DNA from: Desmodesmus armatus
Lineage: Eukaryota; Chlorophyta; Chlorophyceae; Sphaeropleales; Scenedesmaceae
Assembly: GCA_007449985.2 (NCBI GenBank)
Contig: VIIQ02000079.1
Coordinates: 248,001 to 312,000 of the forward strand
Direction: 5' to 3'
Length of the DNA stretch: 64,000 nucleotides
Below, one piece after another: positions 35,928-48,400 of the stretch (positions are counted from its first letter, which is position 1; each line of letters begins with the position of its first letter). Both the position numbers and the translations under genes were made by a program. The notes under the pieces are model-generated. The model was not told the origin of the DNA and made no database searches. It saw nothing but the letters and a program-made list of their open reading frames with translations.

Positions 35928-38900
35928 ATGCTTGCAAAGGGTCTGCACCGGCCTGGCAGCGCCCTCAGGGGCCAGCACAGAGCTGCCAACTGCTCATGCC
36001 CGTCTGCGCTTTTACAGCGCCCACTATGCAACCACAGCAGTCGTCCAAAGCGTGCATGCATAGTGAAGATCAAGGCGGATTCTCAGCAGGATGGCAGCCC
36101 CTCCAGCAGTGTGGCAGCAGCCGAAACAGAGCTGGTGGCATCCGCGGGTGTGGCGAGTGCAAGCGGAGTAGACCTGCAAAGCAACGGCAAGAACCCCAGC
36201 AGTCTCAACAAGATGAAGACACAGATTGATGGCATGACTTCAAGGTGATGTCTCCTCCCCTGCAAGCAGAACATTTGGTGAAGGGCCTGACCAAGGGCAG
36301 CTCTGTATGTCCAGTCACCAACTGATCATGCGCCCCATGCCACCGTTGGCGTAGCGTGAGCCACATGTTTTGATGCATTGGACACTAGCGCAGCAGCTGC
36401 GCTCGCGTGCTTGCTAGGCCAATCCAATCAGCGGCCCCTGGCAGTGCATGCATGACAGCCAGCTTGGCTCACTAGGGGCATTGCATGCATGCCCAAGCAG
36501 TGTAGCAACCTGTAGCGTTCGGACTTGGGGGAGAGAGTTGGCAGCAGACATTGACAGACAACGACTCCAGAGGCTCCGAATATCTGCACCACATCTGTTG
36601 CACCTGTGACGTAGTACCACGGTAGTAGTAACGGTTACAGAAAGCTCTTGCCAGCCATTCACTGCCCACAGGGAGAGACATGAGACAAGAGATATCAGCA
36701 TTCAGCCCCCGGGGGCCCTCGGTGTGACACCACGCTACTGCCGCTGATGCGTGTACCCCTGCCCGCCACTGCCCCCGCCCCCGCCCCTGCCCCCATGTCC
36801 GCCCCCACCCACAGGTATGAAGCTCTGGACCGCCGCCTGGACTCCCTTGAGAGCACACTGCTGACCCTCCTGCGCAACGTGAAGGACCGGGTGCGCAACC
36901 CCGCAGCAGGAGCAGGAGTGGGGCCTGCAGGAGAGGGTGTCCAAGTTGCAGGTGAGAAGCCGCAGAGCCCTGGGGCATGGAGCAGTGACCCATTGGTGGG
37001 TACAGCTGCCAGCTTCAGGAAGTTCCTGCAGACAGCAGAACAAAAGAAAGAAAGAATCTGATACACCCCCTTTGTATCAGCAGAAGCACGGCATGATCAG
37101 TTACTGGAGCCTTCACTCTGCGAACATGTGTTCACAGGCTTATAGTGATTGACAGGCTGTACAAAGGTTTGTGCTGCGAACAGCCTCTAGTAGTACGACC
37201 CTCCTGCAGGGTCTGTGAGTCCTGCATATTAGACTTTGGGACAGAGACAACATCTAAAATTCAAGTCGCTCAGTGTTTTAGACCCTAAATGTAGGGCGTA
37301 CATTGGCCCCGGCATTGAATGCATTGGCAGTCTGACTCAGCTCAAAGCAACCATGTATGTTCACGCCGAGTAACTCTGGTCCCCTGTGCGTTGGGCTCTT
37401 GGTGTGTTGCTTTTGTGTTGGTGCTGTCAGCTGGCGTGCCTGCAGGTGCTCTGTCCAGCCGTGACGTCCCTGACTATGACTATGACCCTGATGAGGATGA
37501 GGATGGAGGCCTCTTTGACATCAAGAAGCTGCAGGCAAACCTCAGTGAAAACATCAACAAGGGGTGCGCAGGCAGCAGATGTCACATCTGGTGACCTGCC
37601 TGGGGCATGGGCTTCTGCGTCTGGGGTCAGGGCCAATGTGCCTCTTTTTGTGGAATCTGTACGCGTATAAGCAGGACGATCATTGTACTGGCATAGGAAA
37701 GTCTAGGGTGGCTGCTTGCTCCGCCATACAGACCTTGTCCGCATGACAGGATCGCACACCAAGGTTTGTTGGTGCCTAATTTCTGCAGGCTAGCAGCCAG
37801 CAGGCGCAGCAGCAGCGGCTGGGCTGCGGACGTATGTGCCACATGCCTTTGAAAGGCATCGAAGGGTGCAAGGACAGTTGGGGTGCACATGCGGCTGCGC
37901 CCACTGCACATACTTCTGCAAACCACTCCAACTTTGGCTTGTACGCCAGCACAGCCCTGCCTGCCGCAATACAAGGGAGTGTGTTTGAGGGCCCCTCTAT
38001 TGGAAACCAAACGCATGCTGCTTTGATCGCCTGCAGGTACATGGAGAGTGTCAAGCACCTGCGCGACATGCTGATGGCATATGAGTGGGACCTGCACGGC
38101 AAGGAGCTGGCAGGACGCAGGTGAGAGACAGGGTCTGTGATGGGTGCAGACAAGTGTTGTCTCTGTTGCTGGCATCATGTCACCATGTTACACCATGATG
38201 GTGTATTGCCAAACCCCAGACTCTGAGACGCAAGGACTGTCTGAGTGTCGCCCAATGCATCTGTTTGACGACACTCAGCCAACAAGACACCATGCCAGCG
38301 GCATGACACCCTCACTATTGGTTTACAGTGTTTCCCGTTGTTGAGTGTACTGTCACACAGCGGCGCTGCTCGCATAATCTTGAGCCAATATTGTTTCGCA
38401 TCACCTCCAACAGTGCCCTCTGGCGTGCCATGCCTTGCTGTTCAGGGGTGTTGCTAAGTTTGAGCACTACTGTGCTGAGAAGGACATTGAAGGTGTCAGC
38501 TTTGAGGTGCTGAGCCAACTGTATGAGGACCCCAACAACTTGGATGCCCTGCCTAATGACAAACTCAAGCTGCTGGCCCGCTCCATGATACAGCAGACTA
38601 TGGATGAGAGGTGAGCGCATGCCTTCAGTGCAGGTTGCAGCCAGTTTCTTGCATACACCGTGGTTCGACACTACACCAACATGTTACTGGCTGGTCACCT
38701 GGCTGGATACGTGAAATTGCTTTTACCGTGCCGTGCAGTCCGACCAGGTTGTGTGCAAACAGTTGCAGGCCATGCTGGCCGCTGCCTGCACTTATGACAG
38801 GAACGCATGCATGCGCTGGCAAGCTTGGTTGAAGATAGCACCAGGCTGTAAGACCCACACACCCAAAGCTGAGTTTCAGCCATTGTCTGTTCTGTTGTTG

Positions 38901-39224
38901 TCTGATTTGAGCACAGACAGTGATGACCACCCAGACAGTGCTGTCCTGTAAATCACCCCCCCCACACACCACACACACCCCCATCCCCAATCACCACACC
39001 CCCCCCCCCCCACCCACACTCCCCCACCCCCACTCTCACCACCCACCCCGCACGCACATTTGTTATGTGCTGGCTGTAGGTACTGCTCCATCTACCATGA
39101 GTGCACCATTACCGCCAAGGAGATGGCTCACACAGGGTTGAAGGACATCATCCCTGACAGCGCAGGCAAGGTGGGAGGTGTCATCAAGGACATACTGCCG
39201 CTGCCAGGATTCATCAAAAAGTGA
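35928..39224 (+). CDS. Probable plastid-targeted protein of unknown function (6 exons)
   Basis: Exons 35928-36244, 36815-36951, 37446-37563, 38037-38120, 38446-38610 and 39080-39224 join with fully consistent phases into 321 residues. The first about 45 residues are rich in Ser, Arg, Ala and Cys without acidic residues and end KRACIVKIKA, resembling a chloroplast transit peptide with a V-x-A-like cleavage site. Then come a Ser-rich linker, a short coiled-coil-like helix (YEALDRRLDSLESTLLTLL), an acidic strip (DYDYDPDEDEDGG), and a predicted-helical C-terminal domain (YMESVKHLRDMLMAYEWDL .. LPLPGFIKK). I do not recognise the family. The ATG at 35928 was preferred over 35880 because the latter adds a hydrophobic leader unlike a transit peptide. 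TGTAA at 39518-39522 is a plausible poly(A) signal. Confidence 0.75.
38950..39060. repeat. C-rich (CCCCCA/CACA) low-complexity tract in intron
   Basis: About 110 bp almost purely of C and A/T-poor pyrimidine-rich repeats precedes exon 6 of the plastid-protein gene. The complementary strand is G-rich, so G-quadruplex formation is possible (inference). Confidence 0.9.
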
Positions 39225-40033
39225 CGTGGCAGGCTGTACACGCTGGTTGCATTTGTTTTTTTCACTGTGTTGGCTGGTGGTTGATTGAGTGTCCATCGTC
39301 TGGGCACAACAGTACACATTCTCACAAGGTGTGGAGCTGGTGACCAATGAATGTGCTTACAAGTTGTGAATGCAATGGGCTGCATGTGGTGGGATATTTA
39401 TGTTGGTTGGTGGTTGAAAACATTGTGGCTGTGGCGTGACTGGCTGGAGCATTGCCAGCTGCTGAGGCGTAGCGCACCTGGGCTAGTAATCTGCGTTGGA
39501 TGTTGAATGCTGAGGGAATGTAAGTGGAGAAAGCTCTGGAGAAATTGTGCTCGAAAGTAACAGCTACAGCCTTGCCGTATGTGGTGCAATTGGTGGGGTA
39601 CAACGGATGACTGTCGTATTGTCAGTCTGCAACCTGTATGCCTTGCAGTACATACAGCTGACCATTTGGAAGGTGGTACAGTTACATAAAACAAGTGCTG
39701 CCCCAACTACACTACAGCACCATGTGCAGCACATCCTGAAAAGACGGCAATGCAGCACCATCTGCAGCACATCCTGAGTACTCAAGGCATAAGCAGTCAA
39801 TCGGACCGCAGCCCAGCTGCTTTCCCCGTCAAGTCAATACCTGAGGCTTGCACTCTGGAACAATAATGGACTGACAAATGCCCATCAGCAGCAACAACAA
39901 ACAAGCGCGCACCATGTGCAAGTTTGGCTGCCTACCGCATACCGACATAATCACACCCATCTCACAACATGCTGCAGCTGAAGTCATACAAAAAAACACG
40001 CGATGATGCACCAGCTGTCCGACTTGACCTCAT

Positions 40034-40038
40034 TTACA
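40034..40038 (-). terminator. Candidate TGTAA poly(A) signal of the DeSI gene
   Basis: TTACA on the plus strand reads TGTAA on the minus strand, about 250 bp downstream of the DeSI stop candidates. TGTAA is the known chlorophyte polyadenylation motif; use here is inferred. Confidence 0.4.
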
Positions 40039-40286
40039 CCCACTCAGTGCTCGCGCTCTGTGTTGATGAGGCAGCACGTCGCTGCTTTGGTGCTGATTGA
40101 GCATTGGCGGCTGCACTGCTGAAAGCCAGCAAATCGCAGCTGCTTTGCTGCTGCTCGGACCTTGGCAACAGATTGCTGCTTGCACCAAGCATGCATGTGA
40201 AAAACACATCACCACCCCCAGAGTGCAGCACAGCGCCTGCAGCAGGGTGTGCTTGCAAGCTGACGCGTTGAGAGCCCTGCTCTGCC

Positions 40287-41900
40287 TCATGTATCATATC
40301 CGGCTTTCCATGACTTCATCTGACACAGGGCCCTCCAGCAGCTTTTCCCGCGACCCCTGCCGCTGTATCGTTCGCCGCTTGCCCCTGCCTGCAGCTGCTG
40401 CACCGCCTGCAGCACACGGCGATGCACATACGGCAGCATACACATTGCACCCTCAGGTTCACGACAAAGCATGCAAGCTTCTGGTTAAAGTCAACCAGAC
40501 CGACGCTGCCATGTTTTTCTGACACTGCCAAGGCCATTTGAAAACTCAACGCGGCAAGTACACACACCAGCACAACACCCGTGAGTCAGCATGAGTGGCG
40601 CAATGTTCCTTGCTATGCTTGCCGGCTGCAGACCACATGCAGACACTACATGCCGCTTGCGCAAAAGAGACCTGCGTCCCGTCCACACACCTGCTTCAGC
40701 AATGTCTGGCATGGCTGATGGTGTCGTTAGTGGCGGCACCCATGAGCCCGGCAGGAGGCAGTGTAACATCACAGCCATGCCTGCCAGCCGGTTGATCTGC
40801 ACCAAACACCAAACACACAAGATCACTGGTGTTCAGTAAAGTCCATATAAGAGCACACCACGCCTGGCACAGTCCAACCAACTTCCTACAGACAATGCAC
40901 CTGCTGCTTTCGAAGCTGGTTGCTGAATGTGCGACATATCAACAAACAGGGACATGTGTTGATCTTGCAGCACGTGCCAATCGCTGCTGTTGTCGCAGAC
41001 GAGACGCATTCGCTCAACTTACCCAGCCTGGCGCTGGCTTCGCTGTCAGCTGCAAACACAAGTCGTTGGCAAAGTGGTTGCAGTTGAGCTGCAGCAGGTG
41101 GTACTTGTTGCCCTTGTAGTGCTGCCCCATCTGCTGCACCAAATGCTGCACCTGCTGTGACGACAAGCTGGTCTCGCCCATGGGTATGCTTTCCCGGAAC
41201 ACTGCACAGCATAGCACAGCACAGCATCTCAACCTGTCAGCACAGTGCAGAGCTTCTGCACAGCAGCAGATGCAAAGCTCTGTCCAGCAGCTGCCTTATG
41301 CCTGCTTGATTGACATGCGTCCTGTGAACCACAGCACATCACTTCAAACCACTCATCAGCACCCCCTGCCAGAGGCTGCTGCAGCTGACGCCATTGCAGC
41401 CTGCACAGTCACATGCGCGATAGAGCTGCTGGTTGTGAGGCTGCTGCTACTAGTGGCAGTTTGCTGCTGCTGCTGCTGCTAGTGCCAGCAAACTTGCAAG
41501 ATGGCAGCAGCCCTGCGACGCGCACAGACAAATTGAGCCCACCTGCTCCTGGCGCCTCCCGTGGTCGCGTTGCAAACACTCCTGACACATCATAGTCATG
41601 GCCTGCACGTGATGAGGGTCACATTTTAGGAAAGTTGTGTCCAACAGCCCTGCTGCCGCATGTTGTCGTTGTGTCTGGCATTGGAACCAGGCATGCATCA
41701 GGGCAGCAGCACCCAAAACCTGTGGGCTGCCCTGCTCTGCCCTCACCTCCATAAGCATACTCAATACCATACACCTCCACCCCAGCATGGAACACGCCAA
41801 CACCACACCAATATGTCCAGCTGTTCATCTGGGTGGTCAGATCATACACATTCAGGTACACCTGCGCCCCGGAAGGCTGAGCGCCTGCCCATGTTGCCAT
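40287..41900 (-). CDS. DeSI/PPPDE-family thiol peptidase (deSUMOylating isopeptidase-like)
   Basis: Minus-strand exons 41900-41747, 41602-41543, 41201-41023 and 40796-40691 join with consistent phases (1, 1, 0) and give the whole PPPDE domain. It starts QVYLNVYDLTTQMNSWTYW. The catalytic His lies in GVFHAGVEVYG, followed by the family EYAYGGHDYDVSGVF segment. The catalytic Cys lies in YHLLQLNCNHFANDLC, and the domain ends PAPGW-INRLAG as usual. These enzymes are cysteine isopeptidases acting on SUMO or ubiquitin conjugates (family knowledge). A fifth exon from 40524 fits in phase (VSEKHGSVGLVDF), but the tail after it is ambiguous: stops at 40316 or, with one further intron, 40287. The ATG at 41900 is the nearest upstream start; an acceptor-like CAG just before VYLN leaves a separate first exon possible. 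Confidence 0.85.
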
Positions 41901-42485
41901 GCTGCGCCAAATGCTGTGCTGCCCTTGCAGCAGCTGCACCAGCAGCTACTACTGTGCTGAGTGACAGCAGTGACAGTAGCCTGCTGCTGGTACCCCTGAG
42001 AAGGACTAAGTTCTATGACTCAGCAGTTGTTGAGAGGTCTCTGTCGTGTTCAGCAGGGCCAGCAGGAAGGCCGCTTCGTCAATCTCATAGACACAGACAA
42101 ACGTCCACTAAGAGGTAGCAGTAGGCCAGTGAACGGTTAGCAGCACCGCATCAGCGAACAAGCGAAAGGCTGATGTTGAGTTGAACGCTTAGCGAAACTT
42201 CACGGGCTCTGCACGCAAAGGAATTACAGTTGGACGTCATAGACCGATCTCACGGTCTCAAAAACATTGCAGAATCATTTCGTTGTTGTCCTCACACTTT
42301 CTTGAACGGCCAGCAGATGGGAGGGATCCTCAACATACGTACGGTGCACTCCCTGATCGCCACCATCATTCTTTGATAACAGTCTGAGAGACGATACCAC
42401 GCCCACGCAGCCGCAACACACATGATACTTCCCACTTGAGGGAGTCAGGTCTGCCAGACCTGACCTGACCCCTTGCGCTGCAGAC
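41901..42485. promoter_or_regulatory. Divergent intergenic region, DeSI / CFAP47
   Basis: 585 bp separate the two divergent start codons. No clear core element is visible. Low CG-repeat content and no ORF of note. Confidence 0.4.
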
Positions 42486-45400
42486 ATGCAACCTCTTGCA
42501 ATCAGCCCTCAGGAGGTCGAATTCAGCATTTGTCAGCCAGGTCAGGAGCTCACTGCAGCAGTATGCATCAAGGTAGGGTGCTGCATGCTGCCAGCTGGCA
42601 CTGCTGATGCGTGCAGTTGTGCGCAGATGCAGGGCACGAAAGTCATGCACATGCACGGCACAAATCTTGGGAAGCAAACATCATGTCATGCCATGGCTCA
42701 ATACACAATTTGTTGTTGCTCATGTGTCAACATCGCCACAGAACACCGACACCAGGCCACGCTCTTTTCGGGTGAAGGGTCCTGCTGGGCGCTGGTTTGC
42801 AGTGCGTGGCATCCAGCACCAGCACAGGCTTGCCCCTGGTCTGTCCATCACCTTTGAGGTGTGTTGGGACATGCAAGCGGTGTGCTGGGGCATAACCAGC
42901 TTCAGGGCCACTTGCCTGCACTGCCCTCAACACTTGGGCCAGCACAGGCAACCCTCTGCAGCTGCCATGCAGGCTGTGATGTGCTATGGCTCACAAGTGT
43001 GCATCTCATCGCAACTGATCACACCTGCACAGGTGGCTAGCCCGAGGTGCCCACAGCGCTTGCATCAGCTGCTGCCCCTTGGCACTGCTGTCTCTGGCAC
43101 TGCTGTAGGTTGTCTTCAACGGCAAAGCACTGGACAGCCTCACAGCAGGCAAGGAGTACCATGACACAATCAAGTTTGCCTGCGAGTCAGTATCAGCGGT
43201 GCAGGAGGCACCCTTGGAGCTGTGGGTGCATGCCAGGCCACCCAGGCCATGCTTGCGTGTGCATGGTGACCTGCAGTTTGGGGTGCTGGCAGCAGGTGCA
43301 AGACAGAAGAAGGCAGTGCAGCTGCTCAACAGTGGCTCTGCACCAGCTGACTACACCATCACATGCGACAAGTAAGCTTTGACCTTTGAACGCGTCAGGG
43401 GTGTGCTAGCACACATCCCTGTGCCAACACACTTTCAACAGCAGCAGTGGCTTGCTGTGGTATGTGGTGGCAGCCGCAGTCAGCAGCACGGCAATGCTGT
43501 TGGGGTAGGAGCATAACCAACGTCTACAGAGGCATATCTCTTGGCACCAGCGCCACCTTGCATGCCTCTCTTGCCCTGCAGGAGCCTGCCAGTCACTGTG
43601 GAGCCATCCTCTGGCAGGCTTGGCCCAGCAGGCAGCCCTGACTGCAGCACCAGCATCACCGTCGCCTTTGCCGCAACAGAGCCAGGTGCAGTAGTCGGCG
43701 AGCTGGCCATCAGCACAGCTGGCATCAAGGAGCCGCTGCTGTGTCCACTGGGTGCATCAGTGGTGCAGAGCAGCTACCAACTCATTGATGATGAGACCAA
43801 GGCGCCAGTCACTGAGGTAGCGTCTGCAGTGGATTTAACTGGCCTCAACAACTTGTATCATGCCGGATACCCAGCAGCGAAAGTGCCCTCTTACGGCCCT
43901 GAAGGCAACCAGCTGAACCAGTTGTTGTACCTGCAACTGTACCCGCAACGACCAGAGCCAGCAAGTGCAGCACCGCAAAGCGTGCTGAATGCCACACCCT
44001 CACCTTGCTGTGTCATCATGTCACCAGGTGCACTTTGGCGAGCTGTTCTTTGGTGAGAGTGTCAGTCGCCAGTTGACATTAGTGAATAACGGGCCCACCG
44101 AGGCCTGCTTTGACTTGAGCTTTGGCAGCGTGGCTGACCTGAAGGCCCTGCTGGCCACCGGCCCTGATGACGAGGCCAGTACACCAGACGACAGGCTGGC
44201 AGCTTTCCTGCAGGTGGCGCAAATCAGGGTAAGCAGCAGCAGGATGTCGTCATCATGACAGCTGATGTACTTCACAAGCTCCTGAAGCCTCTGAATCCAG
44301 CAGCTGAACATGCTTCCACAAGCACACCTTGACAGTAATGGCTTTCGATGGCAGATTTTTGGGCATTCCAGCTGCATTTGGCATGCCCCTCACACCCTGT
44401 GTCCGTGATGCATGCCTGCAGGCAAAGGCAAGGGAAGATGCAGGCACCATGCTCAAGGTGTCACCCATTGCAGGGGTCATTCCACCCTACAGCAGCACAA
44501 AGCTGTGTGTCACCTTCAAGCCATTCTCGCCGGATGGCAGCAGGGGCTTTGCTGCCCAGCCGCTGAACCCCACACAGCAAGTGCAGCCCTTTGATGGCCT
44601 GCTTCAGGTGAGCACCAGCAAACCAACGCTACAGGTGGTTGGCTAATCTTCTGGTTGAATTAGTGTATGGTGGATCCATACGAGCTGTTGGTAGTAGTGT
44701 GGCATGTCAGCTACTTGTTAGCGGCAAGCATGCCTGATGCACCTTCAAGGGCGAACAGTGTTGTTTCAGGCACGTGCCGCCTATTGAAGCACCCTTCGCT
44801 GGTGAGATCTCATTGCACTTGCACCCATTGTTGTTGCTGCAGGTCAACCTGGCGTCCGGCAAGCATCTGCGCCTGTCGGTCAAGGGCTGCGGCCTGGCCT
44901 GCTCACTGAAGGTGCAGCCAGATGTGCTGCATTTTGGCATCGTGCCAACGTACGCATGGGCTGACCAGCTGCTGCAGCTCAGCAACAACTGCACGGAGCT
45001 GCCCATGCAGCTGGCAGTGGTGGCGAGCGGACCCTACTTCTGTTCCCTGCCTGCTCAGCTGGAGCTGGCCCCCTGTGGCACTGGGGAGGTGGCCATCCGG
45101 TATCGACCAAGGTGAGGTCACGTCAGCCACGGCCTGGCTGAGCAGCCCGCAGGGGCGTGCCTGCAACCAACTGCGGCTGACTTGCCTGGCTGAATGCTAC
45201 GTACTTGTGTGTGGTGTGTGTGCATTCATGCCGCCACGTTGGGAGAGCCAGGGCAGCAGGCTTGTTAACAACAGTACGGAATGTGGCGGTGTGATTGTTG
45301 CATGTATTCAGGACGCACAAGCATCCCCGATACTGATGGTCTATCCTTTTGCTGCACATTCTTTGTATCTGCAGGGCCTTGGCCACCACCAAACAGCAAT

Positions 45401-48400
45401 GTGTGTCCAGGTGATGTCCCTGCGCAACCAAGGCAAGGTTTTGTTTGAGGCATCAGTGCAGGTGATGGGCAGCAGCCTGAGTCTGGGCCCAAAGCAGCCG
45501 CTGCCAGGAGGCACCACAGCTACACCAGAGACCTTCACACTCTCAAGGTAAATCACAATGGTGCTGCCATTGTTCGAGTTGGCTGCACTGCACTGCTCAC
45601 TGACATAGCTGACACAGCCCATCAAATGCCAGGCCGATCAAGGTCTGATGCACATTTGATACAGCAGGTTGTAGCAGGCATGCTATACCACATGTGCACT
45701 GCAGAAGTGGTGCAGGCATACTGCATACACTCTGTGCAGCCGCCCCAGCCTGCCTTACCGCTGGTAGCATTGCTGCCCATCTCAGGTCTCTCGTGGATGA
45801 GGCAGATGCTGCTACAGCACGCCTGTGGGCTGGCAAGATCTACAAGAGGCCCCAGATCTGGGAGGTGGAGGAAAACGCTGACAGGCTGCAGGGCATTGGC
45901 AGCACAGACAGGTGAGGTCCTGCAATCAGCCAAGCTCATGCAGTGAGGTTGTTTGTTGCTTGTCATCAGTGGGCGTGGTGTGTACAAACACGTTCCTCAG
46001 TGTCTTCAACAACAGTCCCACCTTGGCACGCACTTCGGGCTCTTGGTTCCTTGCCCGCGCTCCCTGATTGATCGTGTCCACTGTTGTTTGGTCAACATCC
46101 CCCCCCCTCCACCTTGACAGGTTTGGGGTGACACAGGAGGTTCACCAAGCCAGGGTGGCTCATGCAGATCAGTACACTACCTTTGTGCGAGCCAGGCGCA
46201 CTGCCGCTGCGCGCAAGTATCTCACGCAAGCGGAGGGAGGTGCTGATGACATCAACATGGGCATGAAGCCATACCGGTAGGCTGTGACTTGCAGTGTCGT
46301 TAGGCATGGTCGTCTCACCGTGCCTCATACTGTGACACTCACTTGATGATATGCATGCTGCTGCTGTCATATCCGTCACTCTGGCGCTGCAAGTACAGTA
46401 TCTCATGGTGTGGGCGTCCCTCATCACGTGCCCTGCCCATCATGCTCTGCTGCCCTTGATTGCAGGGGCTTGCAGCCAAGCCCACTGCGCCTGAAACAGC
46501 AGGTCGACCCTCTGTGGACAGTCTCACAGCATGTGAAGAGTGCGCCTGTTGCGCAGAAGCTGCCGCCCGCTGCTGTGCTGGCTTCCATACCCACATACAA
46601 GGAGTGGCCTGAGACAGCACAGGTGTGCCAGCAAGTGATGGCTGCGTTGTGGTCGCTGGTTGTGCACTATCAAATCTGCAGCAATGTTGCGATCACTAAG
46701 TCAGCGTGCTTCAAAACCACATGTCTCAAGTTTGCACTTGTTCAAGGCCCGCTGGTGCTCCTCAGCTCTTGTTGGCAGCCTGTGGTTGTGAGTGAAGAGT
46801 GCAAGTCAACATAACCAAGACCCTGCTTGTTTGTATCCGGCTATTTGCAGGAGCGTACGGCATGCTCAGCAGCCCTTACCCCGCAGCAGCTCAGCAGCCT
46901 CACTGTAGCACCCCGGCAGCTGGACTTCGGCAAGTTGTCTCCCGCCTCCCCTGGCCAGCAGCCGTTCCTGGTGACCAACCCGCTGGCAGGACCCATCCAC
47001 GTTGTGCTGAACCTGTCGGCCATAGAGGGGCTGAGCTGTGTGGGTCCCTGCAGCCAGGTGATCCCTGGTGGCGCCACTGCCAAGTTTGTGGTTCAGCTGC
47101 ACTGTCATGACACCCAGCACCTGAAGGACAACATCCAATACGTCATCAACAGCTGCCACTTTCAGGTACGCATACAGGGCCCCTGGTGACCGGACGCTCG
47201 CTGCAACTCTGCTGCTAGGTGTTGAGGCACTGCTCCCATTTCGGCTGTGTGCCACACACTGCATGCTAGTAGCATCACCCAGCCTGACCGCAGCAGACCA
47301 TGTATCCAATCAACGATGCTGCAAATCCCAAAGGCTTTTACAGGACCGTCGCCTGAGTTCCTGAAGCATGGTGGAGACTATTGGCATGTTAAGCTTTCTG
47401 CAGCATACCGGCCGAGCTACATGTTCCTGACTTGCTCCTGCTGTTGTGCATGCAGCCCCTGCTGGTGGCCGCTGATGTTATGCCTGTCACCCTGGACGTG
47501 TCGGACGAGGAGCTTCTGTTCACCTTCAGCCTGGACAATTGGGATGACCACGTGCAGCAGGCAAGAGCAACTGGCTGGTTGACGGATCATCTGACTGGTT
47601 CAGGGTTTAGGGTTCAGGGTTCAGGGTTTTGCTGTGCACGCCCAGCATATATGGCATGTTGTGCATTCTGCAACCCCAGCTCATGACAGTAGCGCTCTCT
47701 GAGAGATGGAATGTTGCAGCACCACATGGCCTGGCAGGGCTTCGTCGTCTTTGCGCGACTGGGACGTGTACAGCAACATACGTCCCTCTAGAGCCCATGC
47801 ATGACTGGATACTGCCTCTGTCTTTGTGCAACAGGCGCTGACGCTGGACAACCCTCACAGCTTCCCTGTGGACTTTGAATGGTCCCTGTCCAGCCAGGTG
47901 TTCAGCGTCACACCTGCCAGTGGCACCATCAAGCCCAGGAGCAGCCAGCAGGTGGCCGTCAAATGGACCCCAGGCTTGTCATCTGGCACCAAAGGGGCCA
48001 GCAAGCAGCCCTCAACCCAGCCGAAAGCAGCAGCAGGGGCACGGCAGGCAGCTGCAGCTGCACCCACAGCAGCAGGGACAGGCCAGGCTGCGGCTGGCTT
48101 AGGTGCTCGCGCGCTAAGCAAGACCAGTTCAACAGGGAGCAGCAGGCGAACAGCCACAGCAGCTGGCGCAGCAGCAGGTAGCAGCCCAAGTGCGTCACGA
48201 CCATCAAGCAAGGGGCCCGTGTCCAGTGCTCCAGGCTCGTCCGCAAACCCAACTCCCAGGCTGAAAGCTAACAACAGCACAGCATCGGCTGACAGGCGGG
48301 GGTCTTCAGGGGCTGGCAGCAGCATTCCTGCTAACAGCAGCAGCATTACTGTCGAGCTGCCAGCAGACCCGTCCCCAGCTGCTGCGGCAGCTGTCAGTGC

